Positions 1 to 8,444 of a stretch of DNA of 64,000 nt are shown in pieces. The position numbers and the translations under genes are program-made. Under the pieces are notes generated by a model. That model was not told the origin of the DNA. It saw only the letters and a program-made list of their open reading frames with translations, and did no database searches. The stretch spans positions 1 to 64,000 of the forward strand of contig NZ_LZMH01000043.1 in assembly GCF_001673635.1 (NCBI RefSeq), given 5' to 3'. How positions within the stretch are numbered: position 1 is the stretch's first letter; each line of letters begins with the position of its first letter. Origin of the DNA: Mycobacterium asiaticum. Its GTDB lineage: Bacteria; Actinomycetota; Actinomycetes; Mycobacteriales; Mycobacteriaceae.

Positions 1-117
1 AGCGACAATGTCGCTGAACGCCTGGGCGGTGCTGGCGGCTTGAGAGATTACTGCGATGGGGCTGGTGTGGGATCGGTCTGGTGAGCGCCGGGGAGGCCGG
101 GGAGCCCGGCTGAGCGG

Positions 118-157
118 TATTCCGGCTAGCTGGGCGCTATTCCGGCTAGCTGGGCGC
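118..157. repeat. Perfect tandem duplication of a 20-bp unit
   Basis: The unit tattccggctagctgggcgc occurs at 118-137 and again, identically, at 138-157. It is intergenic and unrelated in sequence to the 20-bp array at 291-400. Confidence 0.9.
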
Positions 158-192
158 CATGCGCATCTTGCCCTCGCCTGAGACAGTGACCT

Positions 193-274
193 TTGCCCGG
201 CTTGCAGCGACAAACCATCGACAGTTGCTGCGGCTAAATAACTTTCAGCGACATTGTCGCTGAAAGGCGGGCAA
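193..274. repeat. Inverted-repeat element, AGCGACAA family, copy 1
   Basis: The left arm 193-213 and the right arm 254-274 are reverse complements over 21 bp with two mismatches. The arm has the form TTGCCCG.CTT.CAGCGACAA. Nested in the right half is a perfect palindrome at 242-266, with arms ctttcagcgaca / tgtcgctgaaag around one central T. The arm sequence recurs at 12774-12868 and 32754-32773, so this is a dispersed intergenic repeat. Its function is unknown. Confidence 0.8.
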
Positions 275-290
275 CGACGCACATACTCCC

Positions 291-400
291 CTGGGCTCCC
301 GCGGACGTCCCAGGGCTCCCGCGGACGTCCCAGGGCTCCCGCGGACACCCAACGGCTCCCGCGGACACCCCAGGACTCCCGCGGACGCCCCAGGGCCTCC
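291..400. repeat. 20-bp tandem repeat array (VNTR/MIRU-like)
   Basis: Five full units and one partial unit of about cagggctcccgcggacgtcc run head to tail, starting at 291, 311, 331, 351 and 371, with a truncated unit at 391. The units differ at one to four positions, mainly GTCC against ACCC. The array ends eight bases before the stop codon of the minus-strand nucleosidase gene, so it lies in that gene's 3' flank. The period is not a multiple of three and no ORF is supported. Confidence 0.88.
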
Positions 401-407
401 CGGCCGA

Positions 408-1421
408 TCACGCACCAGTCCAATTCCCCAGGAACGCCTCAACCACCCGCGCCGCGTTCTCCGCGGCGATTTGCTTGTAGAAGAAGAACTGAAACGGAAA
501 ACCCGGTAACCCCAGCGGATCTCCGGGCCCATCCGACATGCCCCGGATACCGAGGAACGGCACCCCGTGTGCCACCGCAACCGCCAGGGCGGCGCCGGTC
601 TCCTGGTCGACCGCGTCGAAGGCCGGGTTCTCCGCCGTCTGAATGTTCAGGTTGCTGAGCAACCCCTTGGCCAGCCACGGACCGATCGCCTGAAAAAAGT
701 TGCCGGTGTACAGCAGCGATCGGCCAGGTGCGCTGCACGGTTGGCACCCAAACACGTCTCCGCTGTTGGGCACACACGGAAATGCCTGGCCGTTGTTGGA
801 ATCGTGGCTGTACCCGTCACCGCCAACGAACAACTGTGGTTGGCGTTTGAGATCGATCAGCTTGACCGTCGGCACATGACGGCACAAGCACATCGGATTC
901 CCGAGATTGTTGACGCCACTGAGGTTGACGGCCAGCGTCTGCGCCGCGGCCAGCATGCCGGGATCGACCGCCGCGAAGGTCGCGCCGTTGTCGACAGTCC
1001 ACCGGGCCGGCACGGCGACATCGCCGATGCTGGTTCGGCCGGAACCCCCGGCCACACCCGAAAAGACCACTCCCCCAATGGCAATGTTGGACGACGCACA
1101 GGTAAAGCGATTCAGCGCGGCCTCGGTGACGCGTGTCGCGTTGACCATGCCGATACCCGTCATCGCGACGACCACCTTCTTACCGGCGATCGAGCCGCGG
1201 TAGTAAAACTGGTTGTCGTACACCGCAACGGGATTCGCATCGAGCATGGTGTGCGCCAGCACGGCATCCGCTTCGGCGGGAAACGCGGTCAGCACCAGGG
1301 TCCGTTGTTCGCATGCGGCCGCCATCACGCTCGCAACGCCTCCGGGGTCCGCCGCGGCCAAGCCGCCGCCCAGGCACGAAGCGACCACCACGACGAGTGC
1401 AGCACGGAACCGTCTGAGCAC
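408..1421 (-). CDS. Secreted nucleosidase/phosphorylase-superfamily protein
   Basis: The protein has 337 residues from a GTG start preceded by an AGGGGGAT ribosome site; a longer upstream frame exists but lacks a good site. The N-terminus is a signal peptide (RR, then a short AALVVVV core) ending in VASC, so Cys16 could be lipidated. The body matches the PNP/MTA-SAH nucleosidase fold. It has an [10 protein letters not shown] segment near residue 85, a GVAGG loop near 115, and a C-terminal QETGAA...IRGMSDG segment equivalent to the MEGAA...RAISD of MTAN, whose Asp is the catalytic acid. By family it would cleave purine nucleosides outside the membrane; the substrate is unknown. It is divergent from the M23 lipoprotein gene. 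Confidence 0.8.
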   Translation of the reverse strand: MLRRFRAALVVVVASCLGGGLAAADPGGVASVMAAACEQRTLVLTAFPAEADAVLAHTMLDANPVAVYDNQFYYRGSIAGKKVVVAMTGIGMVNATRVTEAALNRFTCASSNIAIGGVVFSGVAGGSGRTSIGDVAVPARWTVDNGATFAAVDPGMLAAAQTLAVNLSGVNNLGNPMCLCRHVPTVKLIDLKRQPQLFVGGDGYSHDSNNGQAFPCVPNSGDVFGCQPCSAPGRSLLYTGNFFQAIGPWLAKGLLSNLNIQTAENPAFDAVDQETGAALAVAVAHGVPFLGIRGMSDGPGDPLGLPGFPFQFFFYKQIAAENAARVVEAFLGNWTGA

Positions 1422-1641
1422 GATCCCCCTATCCCTGCACCGGTATCGCCATTCATGAGTGTCAGAATTCGCATTTCTTCCTGGCTGAAGTCGGCCGCAC
1501 TTTGCCTGCGCATGATTTTCGCGCGACACCGTGGTGGCTTGGAGATTCGTTATCGTTATTTTTGCTTAGCGATTTCATGTCGTGATCCGCTTGCGACTCG
1601 GGATACTATGCTCAGCCGGGCTGACAAGGGAGGGACTGTAT

Positions 1642-2967
1642 ATGGCGAAGCGGCGAAGGCGACACCAAGCAATTCGCCGGAAAAGTCTGGCGCTCCTTGG
1701 AATCCTGCTCACCACCGCCGCCTGCACATCGACGCCGAAGCAATCCGGTGGCACCGCAAGTCCCCCCGCCGACCCGCTAGCCGGGGTCACGGTCCCGGAC
1801 GCGTTCACCCCGCTGACCGTAAACCCGATCAGCCGGCCGACCTTTCCCTTCCCGGGCACTGACGACAAGTACCACCTGGCCTTCGACGTGCAGGTCACCA
1901 ATTCGACCGCCGCACCCGCCACCCTCACCGGTGTGGACGTCGTCGACGCCCGGGAACCCAACAAGGTGCTGGCCTCGTTCACCGGGCCGGCACTGGTCGA
2001 TCCCGCCTGCAACTACGGCAACTGCAACCGGCTGCGACTGGTACCGGCCGCGCCCGCACCCGATGTCACCATCCCGCCGCAATCAGCGCGCTCACTGCTC
2101 ATCGATTTCCGGTTGGACAACCTGTCGGACTTTCCCAAAGCCGTGATGCTGCGATTGCACGGCACCGGCGTCACCAATCCGGGCGCATCCAGCCAGCCCA
2201 GCCCCATTGACACCTTGGGCGCGCCGCTCAACATCTCGGCCGGCATGCCGCGGCTCATCGCTTCCCCATTGCAGGGCAACAACTGGGTCGCCTTCAACGG
2301 TTGCTGCGATCCGGGCTGGGCACACCGCGACGCCATCCTCCCGGTGAACATGAAACTCAACAACAGTCAGCGCTTCGCCATCGACTGGATGCGGATGAAC
2401 GACCAGGGCAACTTCTACGACGGCGACCGGACCAAGAACGAGAGCTTCGTCAGCTACGGGACGCCCGTGTACGCCGTCGCCGACGGCACCGTCGTCTCCA
2501 CCCTCGACAACGTCGAGGCCAACGTGCCAGGCATCCTGCCCGCATCCGAGCCGGCCCTGGCCGCCAAGCTGACCGTGGAAAACGTTGACGGAAACCACAT
2601 CATCATGGACATCGGCGACGGTGTGTACGCCATGTACGCCCACTTCATCCAAGGCTCGCTACTGGTCAAGCCCGGCGACAAGGTCAAGAAGGGCCAGCAG
2701 ATCGCCAAATTGGGTAACACCGGCAACTCCAACGCCCCGCACCTGCATTTTCAATTGATGAGCGGCCCGTCGCTGCTGGAGGCCGACGGCCTGCCCTACG
2801 TGATGGAAGGTTTCAGTTATCAAGGGCAGGTCAATGCGGAACAAGTGTGGAACGCCGACAACTACCTCAGCGGATCATTCTTCGGCCCCGCGGTGCTGGC
2901 CGCTCCTCAACTCAAGGGAAACCAGTTGCCCTTGCTGCTGGCCATTGTGACCTTCCCGCTCACCTAG
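1642..2967 (+). CDS. M23-family (LytM-like) peptidase lipoprotein
   Basis: The protein has 441 residues. The start is the ATG followed by AKRRRR, behind an AGGGAGGG site. A basic N-terminus and the hydrophobic ALLGILLTT lead to a lipobox-like TAAC with Cys28, so it is probably an exported lipoprotein. The C-terminal third is an M23 domain, with YGTPVYAVADG near residue 275, GDGVYAMYAHF, and HLHFQL with His367 and His369. The first zinc ligand of active M23 enzymes (H...D) reads RFAID here (Arg244, Asp248), so activity is uncertain. By family it would cut peptidoglycan cross-links or act as an amidase activator. An alpha/beta hydrolase gene follows after 18 bp and is probably cotranscribed. 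Confidence 0.85.
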   Translation: MAKRRRRHQAIRRKSLALLGILLTTAACTSTPKQSGGTASPPADPLAGVTVPDAFTPLTVNPISRPTFPFPGTDDKYHLAFDVQVTNSTAAPATLTGVDVVDAREPNKVLASFTGPALVDPACNYGNCNRLRLVPAAPAPDVTIPPQSARSLLIDFRLDNLSDFPKAVMLRLHGTGVTNPGASSQPSPIDTLGAPLNISAGMPRLIASPLQGNNWVAFNGCCDPGWAHRDAILPVNMKLNNSQRFAIDWMRMNDQGNFYDGDRTKNESFVSYGTPVYAVADGTVVSTLDNVEANVPGILPASEPALAAKLTVENVDGNHIIMDIGDGVYAMYAHFIQGSLLVKPGDKVKKGQQIAKLGNTGNSNAPHLHFQLMSGPSLLEADGLPYVMEGFSYQGQVNAEQVWNADNYLSGSFFGPAVLAAPQLKGNQLPLLLAIVTFPLT

Positions 2968-2985
2968 CCCAGAAAGGCCAACACC

Positions 2986-3972
2986 ATGGACGTTTTTGTG
3001 GAATGGAACAGCGGCGGAACGGAATTGCAGTGGCGATCCACCACTGAGGCCAATGACAAGCAAGAGGTCACGGTTTTCCTTCGGCGCTACGGCACACCCG
3101 GTGCACCCCCGCTGGTCTGCGTGCACGGCTTCCCCACCTCCAGCATCGATTACTACCCGCTGGCCCGCGAACTCAGCGAGGAGTTCGAGATCTTCGCCCT
3201 GGACTTCCCCGGCTACGGCGTGTCCGACAAGCCGCCCCAGCCCTACGTCTATTCGCTCTACGACGACGCGCGCCTGCTCGTCCATGCCATCACCGAGGTG
3301 TGGAACCTGACCGACTTCCGCATGATCACCCACGATCGCGGCAGCAGCGTCGGCATGATCGCGCTGGGTCTATTGGCGGAGAAGTCGGCACTGCCGATCG
3401 ATCTCATCATCACCAACGCCAACATCTACCTGCCGCTGTCCAACCTCACCGCATTCCAGACCGCGCTGCTCGACAGTTCGACGGGCCGGGCCACGGCCGC
3501 GGAGACCACACCGGAGATGTTGGCCGCCGGTCTGGGGTACACCACCTTCATGCCGCGCCGCACACTGGAGCATCCCGAAATCGCCGCGCTGGCGAAGTGT
3601 TTCACCTACAACGACGGAATGCGCGTGCTGCCCGACACCATCCAGTATCTGCACGAGCGCGCCGCCGACGAAAAGCGTTGGCTGGAAGCACTATCCAAAC
3701 TGCACGTCAACGTCAGCCTGGTCTGGGGCGTGCACGACACCGTTGCACCGCTGCGGGTGGCGAACCACGTCTGGCAGAAGTATCTGCGGAACATGGCCGG
3801 CCGAAGCCGCTACTGGGTGATGCCGACCGCCGACCACTACCTGCAATGCGATGCGCCCGGCGAACTGGCCCAGGTGCTGCGCCTTACCGCGCAGGCCGAA
3901 AGCATTGCGCTGCAACTGCAAACACTCGGTAACCGACCCGAGGGCGCGGTGTTGGTGGACCAGCTCGGATAG
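2986..3972 (+). CDS. Alpha/beta hydrolase, epoxide hydrolase/haloalkane dehalogenase-like
   Basis: The protein has 328 residues, with an ATG start behind AGAAAGG. The oxyanion-side HGFPTS motif lies near residue 44 and DFPGYG near 75. The nucleophile elbow reads THDRGSS, placing Asp117 where dehalogenases and epoxide hydrolases have HDWGG. The likely catalytic His284 lies in PTADHYLQ. An Asp rather than Ser nucleophile points to C-halogen or epoxide hydrolysis rather than esterase activity. The substrate is unknown. It follows the M23 lipoprotein gene closely. Confidence 0.85.
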   Translation: MDVFVEWNSGGTELQWRSTTEANDKQEVTVFLRRYGTPGAPPLVCVHGFPTSSIDYYPLARELSEEFEIFALDFPGYGVSDKPPQPYVYSLYDDARLLVHAITEVWNLTDFRMITHDRGSSVGMIALGLLAEKSALPIDLIITNANIYLPLSNLTAFQTALLDSSTGRATAAETTPEMLAAGLGYTTFMPRRTLEHPEIAALAKCFTYNDGMRVLPDTIQYLHERAADEKRWLEALSKLHVNVSLVWGVHDTVAPLRVANHVWQKYLRNMAGRSRYWVMPTADHYLQCDAPGELAQVLRLTAQAESIALQLQTLGNRPEGAVLVDQLG

Positions 3973-3995
3973 CCCGGCCCGGATGTCTCAGTACC

Positions 3996-5183
3996 TCATC
4001 CGGTGATGACGGGCAGCTTGGCCCAGCCCCGCACGCTGCTGGTGTGCGCCTTGCTGGCGTTGGCGTAGTCGACTTCCCACTCCGGCCAGCGCTTGAGGAC
4101 CTCTTCCAGCGCCACCCGCGCCTGCATGCGCGCCAACGCCGAACCCAGACAGAAGTGCAGGCCATGCCCGAAGCTCAGATGACCACCGCCCCGATGAATG
4201 TCGAACCGCTCACCGTCGACGAATTTGCGCTCGTCACGGTTCGCAGATCCGTTGAGCAGTAACATGATCGACCCCTCGGGGATCACGGTGCCATGGCTTT
4301 CCACGTCATGGGCCACATACCGGGCCTGCACCGGCGACGGCGCCTCGTACCGCAACACCTCTTCGATCGCCATCGGGATCAGCGCCGGATTCGCCACCAG
4401 CTCGCGGCGCTGGTCCGGATGCTCGGCGAGCAGCTGACCGATGAAACCGATCAGGCGGGTGGTCGTCTCGTTACCGGCCCCGGCGATCATGCTGGTGTAC
4501 ATCAGCACCTCGGTCCGCTCCAACCGCCGGGTGACACCGTTCTCCTCCACCTCGGCGTTGAGCAACTGCGTCATCAGATCGTCGGACGGGTGGTCCATGC
4601 GCCAGTCGATGTACTCGGCGAAGACCTCGTAGCTCTTCTCGAACAGATCCTCGTCGACCGCCCGGAAAGTCCCCTCCCGGAGGTTGATTGCTCGCCCGCC
4701 CCGATCACGGATGTTGGCCTGGCTGTCTTCGGGGATGCCCAGCAGATAGCCGATGGTGCGCATCGGGATCATCGCGCCGAGGTTCTCGATGAAGTCGAAG
4801 CGCCCCGAGCCCACCAGCGGGTCGAGCGCACGAACGCAGAAGTCCCGGGTGAGCGGTTCGATCGCCTCCATCCGTCGCGGCGTGAAAACCCTTGACAGCA
4901 ACCGTCGGTGCAGATCATGCAGCGGTGGATCCTCGAACAGGATCACCCCAGGCGGCACCGTGACCCCGCTCATGATGATGTCCATGGTGGTGCCGCGGCC
5001 GGAGCGGTAGGTCTCCCAGTTGGTCAGCTCCGGAGCGACATCCTCATACCGACTCAGCGCATAGAAGTTGTACTTGGGGTTGTAATACAGCGGAGTCTCA
5101 TCGCGCATCCGCTTCCAGATCGGGTACGGATCGTCATCGATGTCGAAATCAAAGGGGTCGTAATAAATCTCGGTAGATGTCAT
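3996..5183 (-). CDS. Cytochrome P450
   Basis: The protein has 395 residues, a normal length for a soluble actinobacterial P450. It shows the I-helix oxygen-binding stretch AGAGNETTT near residue 237, the K-helix ExxR as EEVLR near 277, and the haem loop FGHGLHFCLG with Cys345 as the thiolate ligand. It would hydroxylate a hydrophobic substrate using ferredoxin-delivered electrons; no ferredoxin gene is adjacent. Its start overlaps the end of the upstream LLM-type oxidoreductase gene by 4 bp (ATGA), so the two were built as one translational unit. The CYP family cannot be assigned by eye. Confidence 0.93.
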   Translation of the reverse strand: MTSTEIYYDPFDFDIDDDPYPIWKRMRDETPLYYNPKYNFYALSRYEDVAPELTNWETYRSGRGTTMDIIMSGVTVPPGVILFEDPPLHDLHRRLLSRVFTPRRMEAIEPLTRDFCVRALDPLVGSGRFDFIENLGAMIPMRTIGYLLGIPEDSQANIRDRGGRAINLREGTFRAVDEDLFEKSYEVFAEYIDWRMDHPSDDLMTQLLNAEVEENGVTRRLERTEVLMYTSMIAGAGNETTTRLIGFIGQLLAEHPDQRRELVANPALIPMAIEEVLRYEAPSPVQARYVAHDVESHGTVIPEGSIMLLLNGSANRDERKFVDGERFDIHRGGGHLSFGHGLHFCLGSALARMQARVALEEVLKRWPEWEVDYANASKAHTSSVRGWAKLPVITG

Positions 5184-6180
5184 GCACTCTCCGCGGCTAC
5201 CGGGCGGGCGGCCTCGGGCAAGACGACCTCACCCACCCTCTTCAGATATGGCCACGCCACTTCGGGCGGCACACCGCCGCACAACGGCGACAGGGTCAAC
5301 ATCTTTCCGGCGCGGACCCAGGAAATCGCCTGCTCCACCGTGATGATCACGTGCGACTTTCCGGTTTCGCGCAGCTCGTCGATCGTCGAGACATGCGAAA
5401 AGCCCGCCGAGGTCTCGTTGCCGGGATTCCAGGCGGCGTAGGTACGAACGTCGTGCAGCAAGTATTCGCCGAGCTCCGACCAGGCCCGGTCCACGTCGTC
5501 TGCGACGAAAGTCACCGAGGGCGTGTCGCGGTCGGGAAAGAACGCCGGCCCCGGCTCGTGGCCGTGTTTGCGGCACGCCGACTCGTACGCCTCGCGCATT
5601 CCCGGCACGTTGCCGTTCGCCAGCATGCCCAGCCCGTAGCGGCCGGCCCGGCGGGCCGCCGCGACGCTGCCGCCGCCCCACATCATCCCCGGCCCGCCCG
5701 GGGTGAGCGGTTGCGGCGTCACCTTGATTCGCCGCCCGTCCTGCACCACGGTCTCCCCGGCAAGCAACTGGCGCAGCATCCCCAGCTTTTCGTCCGCCAG
5801 TCGCCCGCGGTCGCCCAGGCCCAGCCCGAACATCTCGTATTCCTCGGGCCGATATCCCAACGCCATGATGTAGGACGCCCGGCCCCGGCTGACGATGTCG
5901 AGCACGGCGATGTCCTCGGCCAGCCGGATCGCGTCATAGAACGGCAAGATCAGGATCAGCGTCAGCGCCAGCCGCTCGGTGCGCGACGCGATCGCCGACG
6001 CGAGCAACAGGGGTGACGGCAGGTAGCCGTCGTCGGATCCATGGTGTTCACACAGCACCGCTGCCAGGCAGCCATGGGTTCACCCCATGCGCACATCTCC
6101 GGCACTGCGGCATACAGCTCCGCCGGGTCACCCCCAAAAGCCGGGGCCCGCATGTCGAACCGCAGCGTGAACAAGGCCAC
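5180..6180 (-). pseudogene. LLM-class (F420-dependent type) oxidoreductase, frameshifted near its N-terminus
   Basis: The N-terminal strand (VALFTLRFDMRAP...ELYAAVPEMCAWGEP) is read in one frame. The rest (HGCLAAVLCEHHGSDDGYLPSP onward, about 300 residues) is in another. The frames meet at the GGG at 6076-6078 (CCC on the coding strand); one extra C there would restore a continuous luciferase-like protein of about 333 residues. In the downstream frame a TGA lies just before the junction, so the two parts cannot be joined without a shift. The cause is either a real 1-bp deletion or a homopolymer sequencing error. Family members use F420 or FMN to oxidise or reduce alcohols, ketones or aromatics. 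The 3' end is coupled to the P450 start. The GTG at 6180 is the best start guess. Confidence 0.8.
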
Positions 6181-6188
6181 TCCTAGCA

Positions 6189-6219
6189 AACCTAATATTT
6201 GTCTCACGTACGCTACGTG
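6189..6219. promoter_or_regulatory. Candidate operator region upstream of the LLM gene
   Basis: A perfect inverted repeat cacgta-cgc-tacgtg lies at 6205-6219. Next to it, at 6189-6202, is aacctaatatttgt. A near copy of the latter (aacctaacgtttgt, 8316-8329) lies just upstream of the minus-strand DapB-like gene that starts at 8292. The shared form AACCTAANNTTTGT ahead of two same-direction genes suggests a common regulator, but none is identified. Confidence 0.4.
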
Positions 6220-6259
6220 GGACCTGCGACAGAGGTCAACCGCGGGGTTTGTAACTTAC

Positions 6260-6272
6260 ATCTGGTCCAGAT
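6260..6272. promoter_or_regulatory. Perfect palindrome upstream of the SDR gene
   Basis: The sequence atctgg-t-ccagat is a perfect 6+1+6 palindrome lying 45 bp before the SDR start. It is flanked by gtaac on both sides (6251 and 6276), in the region between the LLM and SDR genes. The size and symmetry suit a TetR-type operator, but no cognate regulator is adjacent. Confidence 0.4.
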
Positions 6273-6316
6273 ACTGTAACGTCGGTGCACGAACCACCAG
6301 GGAAAAAGGGGATGAG

Positions 6317-7162
6317 ATGACAACGGCGTCAGACTTGTTGGGTTACCAGGGAAAGCGTGTTCTGGTGGTCGGCGGCGCGACCGGTATGGGCGCCGCGGCG
6401 GCGCAGATCGCGAAGTCTCTCGGTGCGCACGTCACGGTGATGGACTATGCACCGGTGGACTTCGAGGTCGATCGGGCGATCTCGCTGGACCTCAGCGATC
6501 AGGATTCGATCGACCGGGCGGTCGACGAACTCGACGGGCAGGTCGACAAGCTGTTCTCCGCCGCCGGTGTGGCCGACGGGCCAAAGCTGATGCGGGTCAA
6601 CTTCATCGGGCACCGGCACCTGATCGAGCGGCTGTTCGCCAAGGACCTGCTGCAGCGCGGTGCGGCAATCTGCTTCATCTCGTCGGTGGCCGGCATGGGC
6701 TGGGAGAACGATCTGGAACTCGTGCAGGACTTCTTGGCGACGCCCGACTACAAGTCGGCACACGACTGGTGCCAGGAGCGCGAGGCGCAGGGCATCATCC
6801 ACTACGGGTTCAGCAAGAAGGCGATCAACGGCTACGTCGCCTGGCAGGGATACCCCTTCCAGAAGAAGGGCGTGCGCATCAACGCGGTCTGCCCTGGCCC
6901 GACCGACACGCCGCTGGCCCGGGCCAATGCTGACCTGTGGCTGACCTTCGCTCAGGACTACCGCGACGACACCGGCAGCCAAACCCTGACGCCCGAGGAC
7001 ATCGGCAAGGCGATGATCCTGCTGAACAGCGACGCCGCGGCATCGGTCAACGGCATCACGCTCAACGTCGACCAGGGCCACGCGATGGCGTCGATCACCG
7101 GGTCCTACGCCCCGGGCAAGCCGATCATGGACCTGATCACCGGCCGAGTCCAGCTCGCCTGA
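6317..7162 (+). CDS. Short-chain dehydrogenase/reductase, hydroxysteroid-dehydrogenase-like
   Basis: The protein has 281 residues. The ATG is chosen because AAAAGGGG lies just upstream and the Rossmann motif GGATGMG falls at residue 19 from it. Catalytic residues are Ser122 (ISSVAG), Tyr163 and Lys167 (YGFSK). An insertion between Ser and Tyr (WENDLELVQDFLATPDYK) and the AVCPGPTDTPL segment recall bacterial 3-alpha-hydroxysteroid dehydrogenase/carbonyl reductases. It is divergent from the P450/LLM pair and ends in a strong hairpin shared with the convergent DapB-like gene. It probably interconverts an alcohol and ketone with NAD(P); the substrate is unknown. Confidence 0.9.
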   Translation: MTTASDLLGYQGKRVLVVGGATGMGAAAAQIAKSLGAHVTVMDYAPVDFEVDRAISLDLSDQDSIDRAVDELDGQVDKLFSAAGVADGPKLMRVNFIGHRHLIERLFAKDLLQRGAAICFISSVAGMGWENDLELVQDFLATPDYKSAHDWCQEREAQGIIHYGFSKKAINGYVAWQGYPFQKKGVRINAVCPGPTDTPLARANADLWLTFAQDYRDDTGSQTLTPEDIGKAMILLNSDAAASVNGITLNVDQGHAMASITGSYAPGKPIMDLITGRVQLA

Positions 7163-7164
7163 CG

Positions 7165-7226
7165 CGCGAGCAGACGCAAAAGCGCCCACACGCTCGGCGT
7201 GTCGGGCGCTTTTGCGTCTGCTCGCG
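7165..7226. terminator. Bidirectional terminator-like hairpin, CGAGCAGACGCAAAA family, copy 1
   Basis: The left arm 7165-7193 and the right arm 7197-7226 pair over about 29 bp with a single bulged G and a 3-nt loop. The outer arm is cgcgagcagacgcaaaag and the inner stem is GC-rich. It fills the gap between convergent genes, 2 bp after one stop and 4 bp from the other. Sister elements are at 34317-34374 and 49431-49494. Confidence 0.85.
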
Positions 7227-7230
7227 GGCG

Positions 7231-8292
7231 CTACTCAAATGCGTGCCGCGGCAAGGTCGTCGGCAAATCCAACGAACTCAGCAATCCCGCTGGGGCCTCG
7301 ACAACATACGGAATTGCATTCACCACCCGCATGGCCGTGGCGGCCATCGCCGCGCGTCCGGCGCCGTGTCCCTCCGCCGCGCCCAACGTCAGCACACAGT
7401 GAATGTCCGGCTCACCCTCGATGTCGACCCGGTAGGTCGCGTCGCAGTCGGACGTCGGCCAGTCTGGTGCGACGTCGCGGGCCATCCGGATCACGTGCTC
7501 GACCACGATCGCTTCGCGGCCGTTCACCACCCCGGCCGCCCGAGTTCGTACCGCCCCGCAGGTGCCGGCGGGAATCGTGCCGAAAGCCACCTCGATGTCG
7601 CGGTCGGTCAACTCGCGATCCAGCGTGCCCCGCACCTCCTCGATCTCGACGCCCAGCCCGCTGGCGATCAGGCAAAGCGATGCCTTCCAAGCCATTTCGA
7701 TGAACCCGGGCGTCTTGAGCATCGGCTCGAAATCCAGCGGGCGACCGAACCCCATGCCGTCCATCATCACGTCGGCCACCGGATAGTGATCGTTGAGGGC
7801 CACCTCGCTGACGGTGATGCTGCGGATGCTCTTCGACTGCGTGGTCATCAGCAGCGCCATCTCATCGGAGGCGAAGCCGGGAAAAATGCCCGACACGTAC
7901 AAAGACGCCCCACCGTCCCGCGCCGCCGATTCGAGTTGGTCACGCCAGTCCGGCGCGAAATAGGACGGCGGATACACCAGGCTCGTCGAGGACGTCGAAA
8001 CGACATTGATCCCGGCCGAAAGCAGACGCACATATTCGGGCACGGCGGCGCCGTCGCGGTCGGGGCCGCTGGCGGCATACACCACACAATCCGGTTTCAT
8101 GGCAATCAACGCGTCCGCGTCGCCGGTGGCCGCCAGCCCCAGCGGCGCACCACCGGCCAACTCGCCCGCGTCCCGCCCCACCTTGTCCGGCGAATGTACC
8201 CAGACCCCAACGAGTTCCAGGTCCGGCCGGCGCCGCACCGCGTCGATCGCAATCGATCCGACTCCCCCGGTCGACCACACCACGACCCGCAT
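7231..8292 (-). CDS. DapB-like NAD(P)-binding dehydrogenase, paralogue 1
   Basis: The protein has 353 residues; the ATG at 8292 has a GAGGAGAC site in front. The N-terminus VVVWSTGGVGSIAI is a Rossmann dinucleotide fold of the dihydrodipicolinate-reductase superfamily. PDLELVGVWVHS and the KPDCVVYAASG motif follow. The C-terminal half is unlike lysine-pathway DapB and resembles the 2,4-diaminopentanoate-dehydrogenase-like proteins abundant in mycobacteria. It is clearly paralogous to the gene starting at 8445, which lies back to back with it (shared WVHS.DK.GRDAGELAGG). The real substrate is unknown; lysine biosynthesis is unlikely given the P450, LLM and SDR neighbours. Confidence 0.8.
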   Translation of the reverse strand: MRVVVWSTGGVGSIAIDAVRRRPDLELVGVWVHSPDKVGRDAGELAGGAPLGLAATGDADALIAMKPDCVVYAASGPDRDGAAVPEYVRLLSAGINVVSTSSTSLVYPPSYFAPDWRDQLESAARDGGASLYVSGIFPGFASDEMALLMTTQSKSIRSITVSEVALNDHYPVADVMMDGMGFGRPLDFEPMLKTPGFIEMAWKASLCLIASGLGVEIEEVRGTLDRELTDRDIEVAFGTIPAGTCGAVRTRAAGVVNGREAIVVEHVIRMARDVAPDWPTSDCDATYRVDIEGEPDIHCVLTLGAAEGHGAGRAAMAATAMRVVNAIPYVVEAPAGLLSSLDLPTTLPRHAFE

Positions 8293-8315
8293 AACCGTCT
8301 CCTCACGTCCGCTAT

Positions 8316-8329
8316 AACCTAACGTTTGT
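8316..8329 (-). promoter_or_regulatory. AACCTAANNTTTGT motif, second copy
   Basis: The sequence aacctaacgtttgt lies 24 bp upstream of the DapB-like start at 8292. It matches aacctaatatttgt at 6189-6202 at 12 of 14 positions. It sits in the 152-bp divergent promoter region of the two paralogues. It is a candidate regulator site; the regulator is not known. Confidence 0.35.
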
Positions 8330-8444
8330 TCATGACGCTCGGCCAGGCCGACCCAGAACATACTGCAACCCTTGACCCGTCATCGCGCCGACTGTTAACT
8401 TGCGGATCAAATATTCGGTATCGCAGAGCAGCAAGGGGGCCCGG

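Larger units (their letters stand above)
1..407. other. Gene-free, repeat-rich stretch at the window start
   Basis: No convincing gene was found in these 407 bases. They hold a 15-bp palindrome at 1-15, a perfect 20-bp tandem duplication at 118-157, an imperfect long inverted repeat (193-213 with 254-274), a perfect 25-bp palindrome at 242-266 and a 20-bp-period tandem array at 291-400. The next gene, on the minus strand, ends at 408. A reading frame is open from base 1 to the stop near 84 but is too short to identify. Confidence 0.7.

Noticed and set aside
1..84. Open frame from base 1 to a stop near 84, possible 3' end of a gene
   Set aside because: Too short to identify and another frame is also open for 13 codons; the segment is dominated by a palindrome and repeats.
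291..400. CRISPR array
   Set aside because: The 20-bp units are directly adjacent with no spacers and there are no cas genes; it is a tandem repeat.
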